Origin: Pseudonocardia hydrocarbonoxydans
GTDB taxonomy: Bacteria; Actinomycetota; Actinomycetes; Mycobacteriales; Pseudonocardiaceae
Direction of reading: 5' to 3'
DNA length: 64,000 nt
Assembly (NCBI RefSeq): GCF_006539565.1
Contig: NZ_BJNG01000018.1
Coordinates: forward strand, 1-64,000
This document shows, one piece after another, positions 8,109 through 16,456 of the stretch. The position numbers were made by a program, and so were the translations under genes. The notes under the pieces are model-generated. The model did not search any database and was not told where the DNA came from. It saw only the letters and a program-made list of their open reading frames with translations. The first letter of the stretch is position 1. Each line of letters starts with the position of its first letter.

Positions 8109-10619
8109 TCAGCCCCGGATCCGCTCGTTGGTGGGGTCGAACAGCGGTGTGGCGTCGTTCGACCGCACGGTGACCGGGTAGAGCTCCTCCATGTAGGACA
8201 CGGCGAGCCGGTTGCCGACCACGGCCTCGTCCGGCGGCAGGTAGGCCATGAGCACGTGGGCGCCCAGCGACGGCGCCGACCCGGCGGAGGTGACGTAGGG
8301 GTGACGGCCGTGGCCGTCGGTCAGCGGGCCGCCGTCGCGGGTGAGGATCGGCTCGCCGCCGAGCATGTAGCGCCTGCCCCCGCTCGCCGACGTGTGGTCG
8401 TCGACGGTCATCGTGCACAGCACCGAGAGCGGCGCCGCCTCCCGCTGGGCGAGGTAGGCGTCGCGGCCCACGAAGCCGGCGTCCTTGACCTTCGGGCGGG
8501 CCATCCCCGCCTCGACGATGGACCGCTCGCCGTCGAGCTCGAACCCGTAGGCCCGGTAGCCCTTCTCCAGCCGGCCCGTCGTGCCGTACACGCCGATCCC
8601 GACCGGGACGGCGCCGTCCGGCCGCCCGGCCTCGTGCAGCAGGTCCCACACCCGGGCGCCCTGCTCCATCGGCACGTAGAGCTCCCAGCCCAGCTCGCCG
8701 ACATACGAGATCCGCGACGCCAGCACCTCGACGTTGCCCAGCTCGATGCGCCGGCAGGTGAGGAACGGGAAGCCCTCGTGCGAGATGTCGGCGTCGGTGA
8801 GGCGACCCAGCACGTCGCGGGCCCGCGGGCCCCACAGCCCGATCGTGGTGAACGCCGAGGTCTGGTCGACGACCGCGGCCCCCGCGGGGAGGTGGTCGGC
8901 GAACCACTTGAGGTCGGCCATGCCGTGCGCGCCGCCGGTGACGACGCGGTAGCGGTCGTGGGCCAGCCGCATGACGGTGAGGTCGGAGCGGAAGCCGCCC
9001 TTGGCGTCGAGCACCGGTGTGTAGATCACCCGGCCGTCGGCGACCGCGGCCTGCGCGACGACGATGCCCTGCACGGCCTGCTCCGCCGCGGGCCCGACCA
9101 CGTCGAAGATCGCGAACGCGGACAGGTCGACGATGCCGGCCCGCTCGCGCATCGCGAGGTGCTCGGCGTTGATGATCGGCGACCACCAGCGGGCGTCCCA
9201 CTCGTGCTCGCGCGGCATGACCCGGTCGCCGTACTCGCCGAGCAGCGCCTCGTTCGAGCGGTACCAGAACGGCCGCTCCCAGCCGACGGTCTCGAAGAAC
9301 TCCGCGCCCGCGGCCTGCTCGGCGGCGTGCATGGGCGCGAGGCGCTTGCCGCGCTCGCCGGACCACTGCTCGGCCGGGTGCACGATGCCGTAGGTCTTGT
9401 TGAACGCCTCGGACGTGCGCGACCGCACGTAGGCCCGGGTGCGCTGGTGCGGGTAGAAGCGGGCGATGTCGGCGTGGTGCACGTCGATCTCGGAGTGGCC
9501 GTGGGTCATCCACTCGGCGACCGCGCGCCCGACCCCGGGCCCCTCCTTGATCCACACCGCGGCCGCCGACCACAGGCCCTTGACCTCGGGGGTCTCGCCG
9601 AGCAGCGGCCCGCCGTCCGGGGTCAGCGAGAGCAGGCCGTTGATCGCGTAGCGCATCTCGGCCCCCTCGGCGCCGAGCGCGTCGGGCATCAGCTCGTAGG
9701 CCTGCTCCAGCTGCGGGTCGAAGTCGTCGGCGGTGAAGGGCATCTCGGTGGGGGAGAGCTTGGCCTGCTCGATGGACGGGATCTCCTCGGCGTCCATGAG
9801 GATCGGGCGGTGGGCGTAGGAGCCGACCTCCATGTCGGCGCCGTGCTGGCGCTCGTAGCAGAAGGTGTCCATGTCGCGGACGATCGGGAACGAGATCTCG
9901 CCCGGACGCTCGGCGAGCTGCGGGATCGGCCCGACCGAGATCATCTGGTGCACCGCGGGGGTGAGCGGGATCGACGCGCCCGCCATCGCGGCCAGCTTCG
10001 GGCTCCACACGCCGCAGGCGACGAGGACGGTGTCGGTCTCGATGTCGCCGCCGGTGGTGCGCACGCGGGCGATCCGGCCCGCCTCGACGTCCATGCCGAC
10101 GACCTCGACGGTCGGCACGACGGTGAGCGCGCCCATGGCCAGCGCGGACTCGCGGAACAGCGTGCCCGCGCGCAGCGAGTCGACGACGCCGACCGACGGG
10201 CACCAGAACGCGCCCAGGATCGTGTCCTTGTCCAGGAACGGCACGCGCGCGACGACCTGCTCCGGGGTGACCAGCTCGGCCTCGACCCCCCAGGCGCGCG
10301 CCGACGACATCCGCCTGCGCAGCTCCTCCATCCGCTCCTCGGTGCGGGCGACCTCGAACCCGCCGGACTCGGTGAACACGCCCAGCTCCTTGTACTGGCG
10401 CACCGAGTCCAGGGTGAGGTCGGCCAGCTCGCGGGAGTGGTCGACGGGGAAGATGAAGTTCGACGCGTGCCCGGTGGAGCCGCCCGGGTTGGGCAGCGGG
10501 CCCTTGTCGATCTGCACGATGTCGCGCCAGCCGAGCCGCGCGAGGTGGTGCACGAGGCTGTTGCCGACGATGCCGGCGCCGATCACGACGACGCGGGCGG
10601 TGGCGGGGACGGTGGCCAT
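8109..10619 (-). CDS. DMGDH/sarcosine dehydrogenase-like flavoprotein with GcvT domain
   Basis: This is an 836-aa fusion of an FAD-dependent amine oxidoreductase and a GcvT (aminomethyltransferase) domain, the architecture of dimethylglycine and sarcosine dehydrogenases. The dinucleotide motif GAGIVG is at 14-19. GGSTGHASN around 46-54 places His51 where DMGDH attaches FAD covalently. The C-terminal half (about 430-836) is GcvT-like and would load the released C1 unit onto THF as methylene-THF. Electrons pass to the adjacent ETF. An 11-bp gap separates it from mttB and 3 bp from etfB. The exact substrate (dimethylglycine, sarcosine or another N-methyl amine) is not readable from the sequence. 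Confidence 0.9.
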   Translation of the reverse strand: MATVPATARVVVIGAGIVGNSLVHHLARLGWRDIVQIDKGPLPNPGGSTGHASNFIFPVDHSRELADLTLDSVRQYKELGVFTESGGFEVARTEERMEELRRRMSSARAWGVEAELVTPEQVVARVPFLDKDTILGAFWCPSVGVVDSLRAGTLFRESALAMGALTVVPTVEVVGMDVEAGRIARVRTTGGDIETDTVLVACGVWSPKLAAMAGASIPLTPAVHQMISVGPIPQLAERPGEISFPIVRDMDTFCYERQHGADMEVGSYAHRPILMDAEEIPSIEQAKLSPTEMPFTADDFDPQLEQAYELMPDALGAEGAEMRYAINGLLSLTPDGGPLLGETPEVKGLWSAAAVWIKEGPGVGRAVAEWMTHGHSEIDVHHADIARFYPHQRTRAYVRSRTSEAFNKTYGIVHPAEQWSGERGKRLAPMHAAEQAAGAEFFETVGWERPFWYRSNEALLGEYGDRVMPREHEWDARWWSPIINAEHLAMRERAGIVDLSAFAIFDVVGPAAEQAVQGIVVAQAAVADGRVIYTPVLDAKGGFRSDLTVMRLAHDRYRVVTGGAHGMADLKWFADHLPAGAAVVDQTSAFTTIGLWGPRARDVLGRLTDADISHEGFPFLTCRRIELGNVEVLASRISYVGELGWELYVPMEQGARVWDLLHEAGRPDGAVPVGIGVYGTTGRLEKGYRAYGFELDGERSIVEAGMARPKVKDAGFVGRDAYLAQREAAPLSVLCTMTVDDHTSASGGRRYMLGGEPILTRDGGPLTDGHGRHPYVTSAGSAPSLGAHVLMAYLPPDEAVVGNRLAVSYMEELYPVTVRSNDATPLFDPTNERIRG

Positions 10620-10630
10620 GGTGTCCTCTC

Positions 10631-12085
10631 TCAGTCGCCGAGTTCGCGGCGGCGGCGGGTCACGTACGCGGCGAGCTCCTCGCGGACCGCGTCGTCCAGC
10701 GGCGGGGGCTCGTACTCGTCGATCTTCCTGCGGGCCAGCTCGCCGGCGCGGGTGGCGGCGTCCTTGCCGCCGCCCCGCATCCAGCGGTCGTAGTTGTCGG
10801 AGCTGTTGACGAACGGCCGGTAGAAGCAGGTCCGGAACCGTTCCATCGTGTGGGCCGCGCCGAGGAAGTGGCCGCCGTGGCAGACCTCGTCGTGCGCGTC
10901 GAAGGCCAGCGACGCCTCGTCGATCTCCAGCGGGGTGAACTCGTGCTGCAGCATCTCCAGCACCTGGCAGTCCAGGACGAACTTCTCGTAGCTCGCCACC
11001 AGCCCGCCCTCCAGCCAGCCCGCGGAGTGCATCACCCAGTTGATGCCCGCGAGGAACGTCGGGAGCATGGTCATCAGCGACTCGTAGCCGGCCTGGGCGT
11101 CGGCCGTCTGGCTCGACGTCAGCCCGCCGCCCGAGCGCACCGGCAGCCCGAAGTGCCGCGCGATCTGCCCGGTGCACAGCAGCCCGACCGCCGACTCGGG
11201 GGTGCCGAAGCACGGCGACCCGGACTGCATGTCGATGTTGGACAGGAACGACCCGAAGACCACCGGGCAGCCCGGGCGGATCAGCTGGGACAGCGCGATC
11301 CCGGTGAGCGCCTCGGCCATCTGCTGGGCCAGCGCCGCCGGGATCGACACCGGCGACATCGCCCCCATCAACAGGAACGGCGTGATGACGACGGCCTGGC
11401 CGGCCTCGCAGTAGGCGAACTGCGCCTCCAGCATGCGCTCGTCCCAGCGCAGCGGGGAATTACAATTGATCAAGGAGATGGTGGCGGGCGTGCGCTCGAT
11501 GGACTCCCGGCCGCCGAAAAGGATCTCCGTCATGGCCAGGGTGTCGGCGGCATTCACGCCGGAGACGACGTTGCCCATATAGATCTTGTCGGTGAGCGTC
11601 TGCAATGCGAAGGTCATGTCGAGGTGCCGTGAATCGAGCGGGGTGTCCTCCGGCTCGCACACGATCCCGCCCGCCGAGTCGAGCACGCCGAAGCCCTGCG
11701 ACAGGCGGGCGAAGTTCTCGAAGTCGTCCATCGTGGCGTCGCGGCGGACCTCGCCCTCGCGCACGAACGGCGGGCCGTAGACGGCGCCGAACGCCATGGC
11801 GTCGTCGCCGATGTGCACGGAGTTCGCCGGGTTGCGGGCCTGGACGTCGAACGAGCGCGGCGCCTTCGCGACCTGCTCCAGGACGAAGTCCGGGTCGAAC
11901 CGGACGATCCCGGCGCCTTCTTCGGACTCCTCGACCTTCTGCCCGGCCCGGCGGAACAGCTCCAGCGCCCGCTCGTCGCCGAACTCGACCCCGATCTCCG
12001 ACACCAGCCGTCGCCAGCCGCCGTCGAGGGTGGCCATCGCGTCCTCGGAGAGGATCTCGTAACGGGGCATCCGATTGCGGAACAT
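10631..12085 (-). CDS. MttB-family methylamine/betaine:corrinoid methyltransferase (non-pyrrolysine)
   Basis: A 484-aa protein, matching the usual MttB length. It aligns by eye with the trimethylamine methyltransferase superfamily (for example ISLINCNSPLRWDERML, GGGLTSSQTADAQAGYE, and HEVCHGGHFLGAAHT near the C-terminus). The frame is uninterrupted, with no amber codon, so this is a pyrrolysine-independent member, like enzymes acting on glycine betaine, proline betaine or carnitine. It would transfer a methyl to the corrinoid protein at 12996. I chose the ATG at 12085 (GGAGAAG upstream) over a frame extending to 12211, which would run through the divergent promoter. It is the first gene of the leftward operon. 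Confidence 0.9.
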   Translation of the reverse strand: MFRNRMPRYEILSEDAMATLDGGWRRLVSEIGVEFGDERALELFRRAGQKVEESEEGAGIVRFDPDFVLEQVAKAPRSFDVQARNPANSVHIGDDAMAFGAVYGPPFVREGEVRRDATMDDFENFARLSQGFGVLDSAGGIVCEPEDTPLDSRHLDMTFALQTLTDKIYMGNVVSGVNAADTLAMTEILFGGRESIERTPATISLINCNSPLRWDERMLEAQFAYCEAGQAVVITPFLLMGAMSPVSIPAALAQQMAEALTGIALSQLIRPGCPVVFGSFLSNIDMQSGSPCFGTPESAVGLLCTGQIARHFGLPVRSGGGLTSSQTADAQAGYESLMTMLPTFLAGINWVMHSAGWLEGGLVASYEKFVLDCQVLEMLQHEFTPLEIDEASLAFDAHDEVCHGGHFLGAAHTMERFRTCFYRPFVNSSDNYDRWMRGGGKDAATRAGELARRKIDEYEPPPLDDAVREELAAYVTRRRRELGD

Positions 12086-12153
12086 GCGCTTCTCCGCTCG
12101 TGACCGAATTCTGCTCGGGCCATCCGGCCTCTTGACGGGCCGGGCGACCGGCG

Positions 12154-12199
12154 TCACAGTAACCGCGTTTCCAGGAACAGCGGTTCCATACTGTGAAAC
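12154..12199. promoter_or_regulatory. Symmetric divergent promoters with palindromic operator
   Basis: Two perfectly mirrored boxes, TCACAGTA (12154-12161) and TACTGTGA (12189-12196), each contain TACTGT, which fits the actinobacterial -10 pattern TAnnnT, pointing outward to mttB and to iclR. Between them, centred on 12173, is an imperfect 25-bp palindrome (12161-12185) with 10 of 12 arm pairs matched: outer halves AACCGC and GCGGTT, inner TTCC-A-GGAA. A second inverted repeat, GGAAC-N4-GTTCC (12174-12187), overlaps it. -35 boxes are weak. The IclR protein encoded next door is the obvious ligand (inference). Confidence 0.7.
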
Positions 12200-12228
12200 T
12201 TTTGCCGACACAGGTTTAGAGGCGGATC

Positions 12229-12999
12229 GTGATGGCTACGCATACGGGCAGCCAGGCCGTCGAACGCGCGGGCGCCCTGCTCGGCGTCATCGTCGAGTCG
12301 GGGACGCCGCGCACCTTCAGCTCGCTCGTCGACGAGCTCGGCATGGCGAAATCCACCACCTCCCGGCTCCTGCACGCCCTGGAGCGCAGCAGGTTGGTGC
12401 ACCGCGACCGGGCGGGGGCGTTCCGCCCGGGCGCGCTGTTCTCGCTGCACGCGGCCCGGCCCAGCGCGCTGCACGACCTCTCCGAGCTCGCCCGGCCGAC
12501 GATGGAGCACCTGTCGGAACTGTCGCGGGAGACGGTGAACCTCGCCGTCCCGCGCGGCGGCACGCCCGTGCAGATCGACCAGGTGGAGAGCCGCTACCTG
12601 CTCGGGGCCGTCAGCTGGGTCGGGGTCGACGTGCCCGCGCACTGCACGGCGCTGGGCAAGGTGCTCTACGCCTACGGGGCGCTCGACCTGCCGCGCGGGG
12701 CGCTCGAACGCCGCACCGCGCACTCCCCGGTCGACCGTGCGCAGTTCGACCACGCCCTGATCGAGGTGCGGCGCCGGGGCTGGGCCGCCTCGCTCGACGA
12801 GCTGGAGCTGGGGCTCGCCGCCGTCGGTGCACCGGTGCGGACGGTCGACGGCACCGTCGTCGCGGCCGTCTCGGTGTCCGGCCCGACGAGCCGGGTCAAC
12901 GAGTACGGCATCACCCGCCTCGGCGACCTGCTGGTCGCCGAGCTCCGCGGCCTGTCGGCGCTGCTGGGCCACTACCCCGCTCGAAGGGACGTGTCATGA
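12229..12999 (+). CDS. IclR-family transcriptional regulator
   Basis: A 256-aa protein with an N-terminal winged helix (SLVDELGMAKSTTSRLLHALE at about 31-51) and a C-terminal IclR effector domain (PAHCTALGKVLYAY; GWAASLDELELGLAAVGAPV). It starts GTG-ATG at 12229/12232 behind GAGGCGG. It is the first gene of the rightward arm and overlaps the corrinoid-protein gene by 4 bp. It probably controls both arms through the palindrome at 12161-12185, with a methylated substrate or its product as effector (inference). Confidence 0.92.
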   Translation: MMATHTGSQAVERAGALLGVIVESGTPRTFSSLVDELGMAKSTTSRLLHALERSRLVHRDRAGAFRPGALFSLHAARPSALHDLSELARPTMEHLSELSRETVNLAVPRGGTPVQIDQVESRYLLGAVSWVGVDVPAHCTALGKVLYAYGALDLPRGALERRTAHSPVDRAQFDHALIEVRRRGWAASLDELELGLAAVGAPVRTVDGTVVAAVSVSGPTSRVNEYGITRLGDLLVAELRGLSALLGHYPARRDVS

Positions 13000-13679
13000 C
13001 CGACCACGCTGCGACAGAACACGCGGCGATCCTGCGCGGGCTCTACGACGAGACCCTCGTCGGCAACCGGCCGCGCGTGCTGGAGCTGACCCACGAAGGG
13101 CTCGCCGCCGGGCTGACGCCGGAGACGATGCTGTTCGACGCGCTCATCCCCTCGCTGGAGGAGGTCGGCGCCCGCTTCGAGCGCGGCGACTTCTTCGTCC
13201 CCGAGATGCTGGTGGCGGGCAAGGCGATGAGCGGAGCGCTGGACGTGCTGCGCCCGCTGCTGGCCGAGACCGGCGCCCGCACCGTCGGCACGTTCCTGAT
13301 GAGCACCGTCAAGGGCGACGTGCACGACATCGGCAAGAACCTGGTCAACATCATGCTGGAGGGCGCCGGCTTCCACGTGATCGACCTGGGCGTGCAGGTC
13401 TCGCCGGAGAAGGTGGTCGCCGGCATCCGCGAGCACAACCCGGACATCGTCGGCTTCTCGGCGTTCCTCACCACGACCATGCCGATGTTCAAGGCCAACA
13501 TCAACGCGCTGCAGAAGGCGGGCCTGCGCGACCAGGTGATCGTGATGGTCGGCGGCGCCCCGGTCACCCAGGAGTACGCCGACGCCGTCGGCGCCGACGG
13601 GTACGCCGCCGACGCCGCCACCGCCGTCCGCCGGGCCAAGGAGCTGCTCGCCGCCCGTCGCGCCACCGTGGGGGTCTGA
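12996..13679 (+). CDS. Corrinoid (B12-binding) methyl carrier protein, MttC/MtbC type
   Basis: A 227-aa protein with the two domains of methyltransferase corrinoid proteins: a helical cap (about 1-90) and a Rossmann-like B12 domain (about 95-215). It has the base-off ligand motif DVHDIG (108-113, His110), the TTTMPMF region and GGAPV. It shuttles a methyl between the MttB-family enzyme and the pterin methyltransferase. The ATG at 12996 overlaps the iclR stop by 4 bp, and the next gene starts 3 bp after its stop. Confidence 0.95.
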   Translation: MTDHAATEHAAILRGLYDETLVGNRPRVLELTHEGLAAGLTPETMLFDALIPSLEEVGARFERGDFFVPEMLVAGKAMSGALDVLRPLLAETGARTVGTFLMSTVKGDVHDIGKNLVNIMLEGAGFHVIDLGVQVSPEKVVAGIREHNPDIVGFSAFLTTTMPMFKANINALQKAGLRDQVIVMVGGAPVTQEYADAVGADGYAADAATAVRRAKELLAARRATVGV

Positions 13680-13682
13680 GAC

Positions 13683-14546
13683 GTGCACACCGTCCTGCGT
13701 TCCGCGACCCGCGAGGTCGTCATCGGCGGCGACCAGCCGTTCTGCCTGATCGGGGAGCGCCTCAACCCGACCGGCCGCAAGATCTTCGCCGAGCAGCTGC
13801 GCCGCGGCGACCTCTCGCGCATCGCCGTCGACGTCGAGGAGCAGGTCGCCGCGGGCGCGACGATGCTGGACGTCAACATGGGCATCCCGCTCGTCGACGA
13901 GGCCGAGCTGCTCGCGACGGCCGTCACGATGGTGCAGGACCTCACCGACCTGCCGCTGGTCATCGACTCGTCGGTCGTCGAGGCGCTGGAGGCCGGGCTC
14001 GCGGTCTACCGGGGCAAGGCGCTGGTCAACTCGGTCACCGGCGAGCGCGAACGGCTCGACGCGATCCTGCCGATCGTCGCCCGGCACGGGGCGGCGGTGA
14101 TCGCCCTGCCCAACGAGGAGGACGAGATCCCCGACGAGCCGGAGCGGCGGCTGGAGATCACCAGGAAGATCGTCGACATCGCGGTCGGCGAGTACGGCAT
14201 CCCGGTCGAGGACATCGTGATCGACCCGCTGGCGATGCCGGTGGGCGCCGACACGTCGCTGGTGCGGACGACCCTGCGCACCATCGAGCTGATCCACGAC
14301 GAGCTCGGCCTCAACATGACCCTCGGCGCCTCCAACGTCTCGTTCGGCATGCCCGGACGCGCCGCGCTGGGCGCGGGGTTCCTGGCCATGGCGATGCACG
14401 CGGGCCTGACCAGCGCGATCATGGACGTGCGCTCCCCGCAGATCGTCGAGGCGGTCAAGGCGGCCGACCTGCTGCTGGGCAACGACGACTGGGGCGCGGC
14501 GTGGATCGCGCGGTTCCGGGCCGCCCAGGCCGCGGCGGGGACCTGA
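13683..14546 (+). CDS. Methyltetrahydrofolate:corrinoid methyltransferase (MtrH/AcsE-like)
   Basis: A 287-aa pterin-binding TIM barrel. It opens with IGERLNPTGRK (the conserved INERxN-type motif), then VAAGATMLDVNMG, VIDSSVVEALEAGL and VNSVTGE, the folate-binding face of the MeTr/DHPS fold. It would move methyl between the corrinoid protein and THF. The start is GTG at 13683, 3 bp after the corrinoid gene. It is single-domain, unlike MetH, and matches partners of MttB-type systems. Confidence 0.93.
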   Translation: MHTVLRSATREVVIGGDQPFCLIGERLNPTGRKIFAEQLRRGDLSRIAVDVEEQVAAGATMLDVNMGIPLVDEAELLATAVTMVQDLTDLPLVIDSSVVEALEAGLAVYRGKALVNSVTGERERLDAILPIVARHGAAVIALPNEEDEIPDEPERRLEITRKIVDIAVGEYGIPVEDIVIDPLAMPVGADTSLVRTTLRTIELIHDELGLNMTLGASNVSFGMPGRAALGAGFLAMAMHAGLTSAIMDVRSPQIVEAVKAADLLLGNDDWGAAWIARFRAAQAAAGT

Positions 14547-14548
14547 TC

Positions 14549-14623
14549 CCCGTGCCCGACCTCCCCGTGCCCGACCTCCCCGCGCCGGACCCTCCTGTGC
14601 CGGACCCTCCTGCCCCGGACCGG
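14549..14623 (+). repeat. Five degenerate 15-bp tandem repeats encoding a Pro-Asp tail
   Basis: Units begin CCCGTGCCCGACCTC (twice), then drift to CCCGCGCCGGACCCT, CCTGTGCCGGACCCT and a fifth partial form. In the RACo reading frame they encode repeated P-V/A-P-D-L/P blocks. Three of the units contain an in-frame GTG, so the repeat array both lengthens the N-terminus and offers several start codons. Confidence 0.75.
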
Positions 14624-16456
14624 GTGCGGATCCGCTTCGAGCCCGACGGCGCGCAGTCGCGGGAGGTGCGGGTGCCCGCCGGGGCCACCCTGTTCGACGC
14701 CGCCAGCTGGAACGGCATCGCGGTCGACTCCACCTGCGGCGGGCACGGCACCTGCCGCAAGTGCCGGATGCGGGTCGTCGAGGGCGCCGTGCCGGTGTCG
14801 CGGCTCGACCCGCGGGCGTTCGGCCCCGACGAGCTGCGGGCCGGGTGGCGCCTGGCGTGCGTCGCGCACGCCGAGGGGGACCTGCGGGTCGAGGTGCCCC
14901 CGCTGGTCACCCGGCCGAAGGCGGCGACGGTCGGCGTCGGGCGGCAGGTGATCCTGCGGCCCGCCGTGCAGAAGCGGTGCGTCACGCTGACCGAGCCCAC
15001 GCTCGCCGACCAGCGCACCGACGTCGAACGCCTGCGTGACGCGCTGCCGGACCTGGAGCTGCGGATCGGGCTGCCGGTGACCCGCGACCTGTCCCGGGCG
15101 TTCCGGGCCGATCCGGTCGTCACCGCCGTCGTGGTCGACGACGTGCTCGTCGACGTCGAGCCCGGCGACACGGCCGCGCGGCTGTTCGGCATCGCCTTCG
15201 ACCTCGGCACGACCACCGTCGTCGCGACGCTGCTCGACCTCGCCACGGGCACGCCCGTCGCCGTCGCGTCCCTGCTCAACCCCCAGCAGCCCTTCGGCGC
15301 CGACGTGATCACCCGGATCAGCGCGACGATGATGGACCCCGACGCGCTCGGCAGGCTCACCGCGCTCGCCCATTCCGCCCTCGACCAGCTGGCCGGTGAG
15401 GTGTGCGCCGACGGGGGCGTCGACCGGCGCGAGGTCTACGAGATCGCGGTCGCCGGCAACGCGACGATGTGCCATCTCGCGCTCGGGCTCGACCCGGAGC
15501 CGCTGGGCGTCGCCCCGTTCGTCATGGCCGCGCGGTCCTTCGACGACCTCGGCGCGGCCGACCTCGGCGTCGCGGTGCACCCGCGGGCCCGCGCGTACGT
15601 GTTCCCGGCGCTGGGCGCCTACGTCGGCGGCGACATCGTCGCGGGCGCGCTGGCGTCGGGGATGGACCGCGACCGGCGGGTCCGGCTGTTCGTCGACATC
15701 GGCACGAACTGCGAGATCCTGCTCGCGGCGGGCGACCGGCTGCTCGCCACCGCCGCCCCGGCCGGACCGGCGTTCGAGGGGGCGGCCATCCGCTGCGGGA
15801 TGCGCGCCGCGCCGGGCGCCGTCGAGGGCGTCAAGATCAGCGACGAGGACGTGCTGCTGGAGGTCATCGGCGACGTCGCGCCGGTCGGGCTGGCCGGGTC
15901 CGGGCTCGTCGACGCCGTCGCCGCGATGGCCGCGGCCGGGCTCGTCGACCCGTCGGGGCGGCTCGTCGCGGCCGACGCGCCCGCGGTGCCGCCCGGCCTG
16001 GCCGCGCGGCTGCGCCTGGTCGGGAAGGAGCGGGTGTTCGTCCTGGCGACCCGGGAGGGGTACGCCACCGACGACCCGGCCGGCTGGCTCTACCTGTCCC
16101 AGCGCGACATCCGCGAGCTGCAGTTCGCCAAGGCGGCCATCGCGACCGGCTGGACGCTGCTGCTGGAGGGGCAGGGGCTCACCCCCGACGACGTCGCGCA
16201 GGTGCTGCTGGCCGGGTCGTTCGGCAGCTTCCTGTCCCCGGCCGCCGCGGTGCGGATCGGCCTGGTGCCCGACGTCGCGCTGCTGCGGATCGTGAGCGCG
16301 GGCAACGTCGCGGGGGAGGGGGCGAAGATGGCGCTGCTGTCGCTGCGCGAGCGCGCGGCGGCGCAGGCGCTGCTGGAGGAGGTGCACTATGTCGAGCTCT
16401 CCGACCGCGCCGACTTCAACGACCGGTTCGTCGACCGCCTCGCCTTCCCGGGCTGA
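14552..16456 (+). CDS. RACo-like reductive activator of corrinoid protein (2Fe-2S plus ASKHA ATPase)
   Basis: A 634-aa protein from the first GTG. Residues about 1-23 are a Pro-Asp repeat. Residues about 25-115 form a 2Fe-2S ferredoxin with Cys62, Cys68, Cys71 and Cys103 (C-x5-C-x2-C-x31-C). The rest is the RACo/ASKHA ATPase: DLGTTTV at 217-223, AVAGNATMCHL, FVDIGTNCEI, and LAGSFGSFLSP near the end. Such proteins use ATP and a low-potential electron to return inactive Co(II) corrinoid to Co(I). The start is uncertain: in-frame GTGs at 14552, 14567, 14597 and 14624 are all possible, and the last gives VRIRFEPDG, a typical ferredoxin start. Confidence 0.93.
   Translation: MPDLPVPDLPAPDPPVPDPPAPDRVRIRFEPDGAQSREVRVPAGATLFDAASWNGIAVDSTCGGHGTCRKCRMRVVEGAVPVSRLDPRAFGPDELRAGWRLACVAHAEGDLRVEVPPLVTRPKAATVGVGRQVILRPAVQKRCVTLTEPTLADQRTDVERLRDALPDLELRIGLPVTRDLSRAFRADPVVTAVVVDDVLVDVEPGDTAARLFGIAFDLGTTTVVATLLDLATGTPVAVASLLNPQQPFGADVITRISATMMDPDALGRLTALAHSALDQLAGEVCADGGVDRREVYEIAVAGNATMCHLALGLDPEPLGVAPFVMAARSFDDLGAADLGVAVHPRARAYVFPALGAYVGGDIVAGALASGMDRDRRVRLFVDIGTNCEILLAAGDRLLATAAPAGPAFEGAAIRCGMRAAPGAVEGVKISDEDVLLEVIGDVAPVGLAGSGLVDAVAAMAAAGLVDPSGRLVAADAPAVPPGLAARLRLVGKERVFVLATREGYATDDPAGWLYLSQRDIRELQFAKAAIATGWTLLLEGQGLTPDDVAQVLLAGSFGSFLSPAAAVRIGLVPDVALLRIVSAGNVAGEGAKMALLSLRERAAAQALLEEVHYVELSDRADFNDRFVDRLAFPG

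Noticed and set aside
7989-10793. A rightward open frame of over 900 codons antisense to the DMGDH-like gene
   Set aside because: It is a mirror of the real gene's third-position GC bias, with no recognisable domain.
10631-12085. Pyrrolysine-dependent trimethylamine methyltransferase
   Set aside because: The frame has no in-frame amber codon and no pyl genes are visible, so trimethylamine as substrate is not favoured.
12086-12211. Upstream extension of the MttB-family gene to 12211
   Set aside because: It would add 42 residues without homology and would place codons across the divergent promoter and palindrome.
12086-12228. Cobalamin riboswitch controlling the corrinoid cluster
   Set aside because: No B12-box-like conserved core or long structured leader is visible; predicted leaders are short and the region is filled by promoter and operator repeats.
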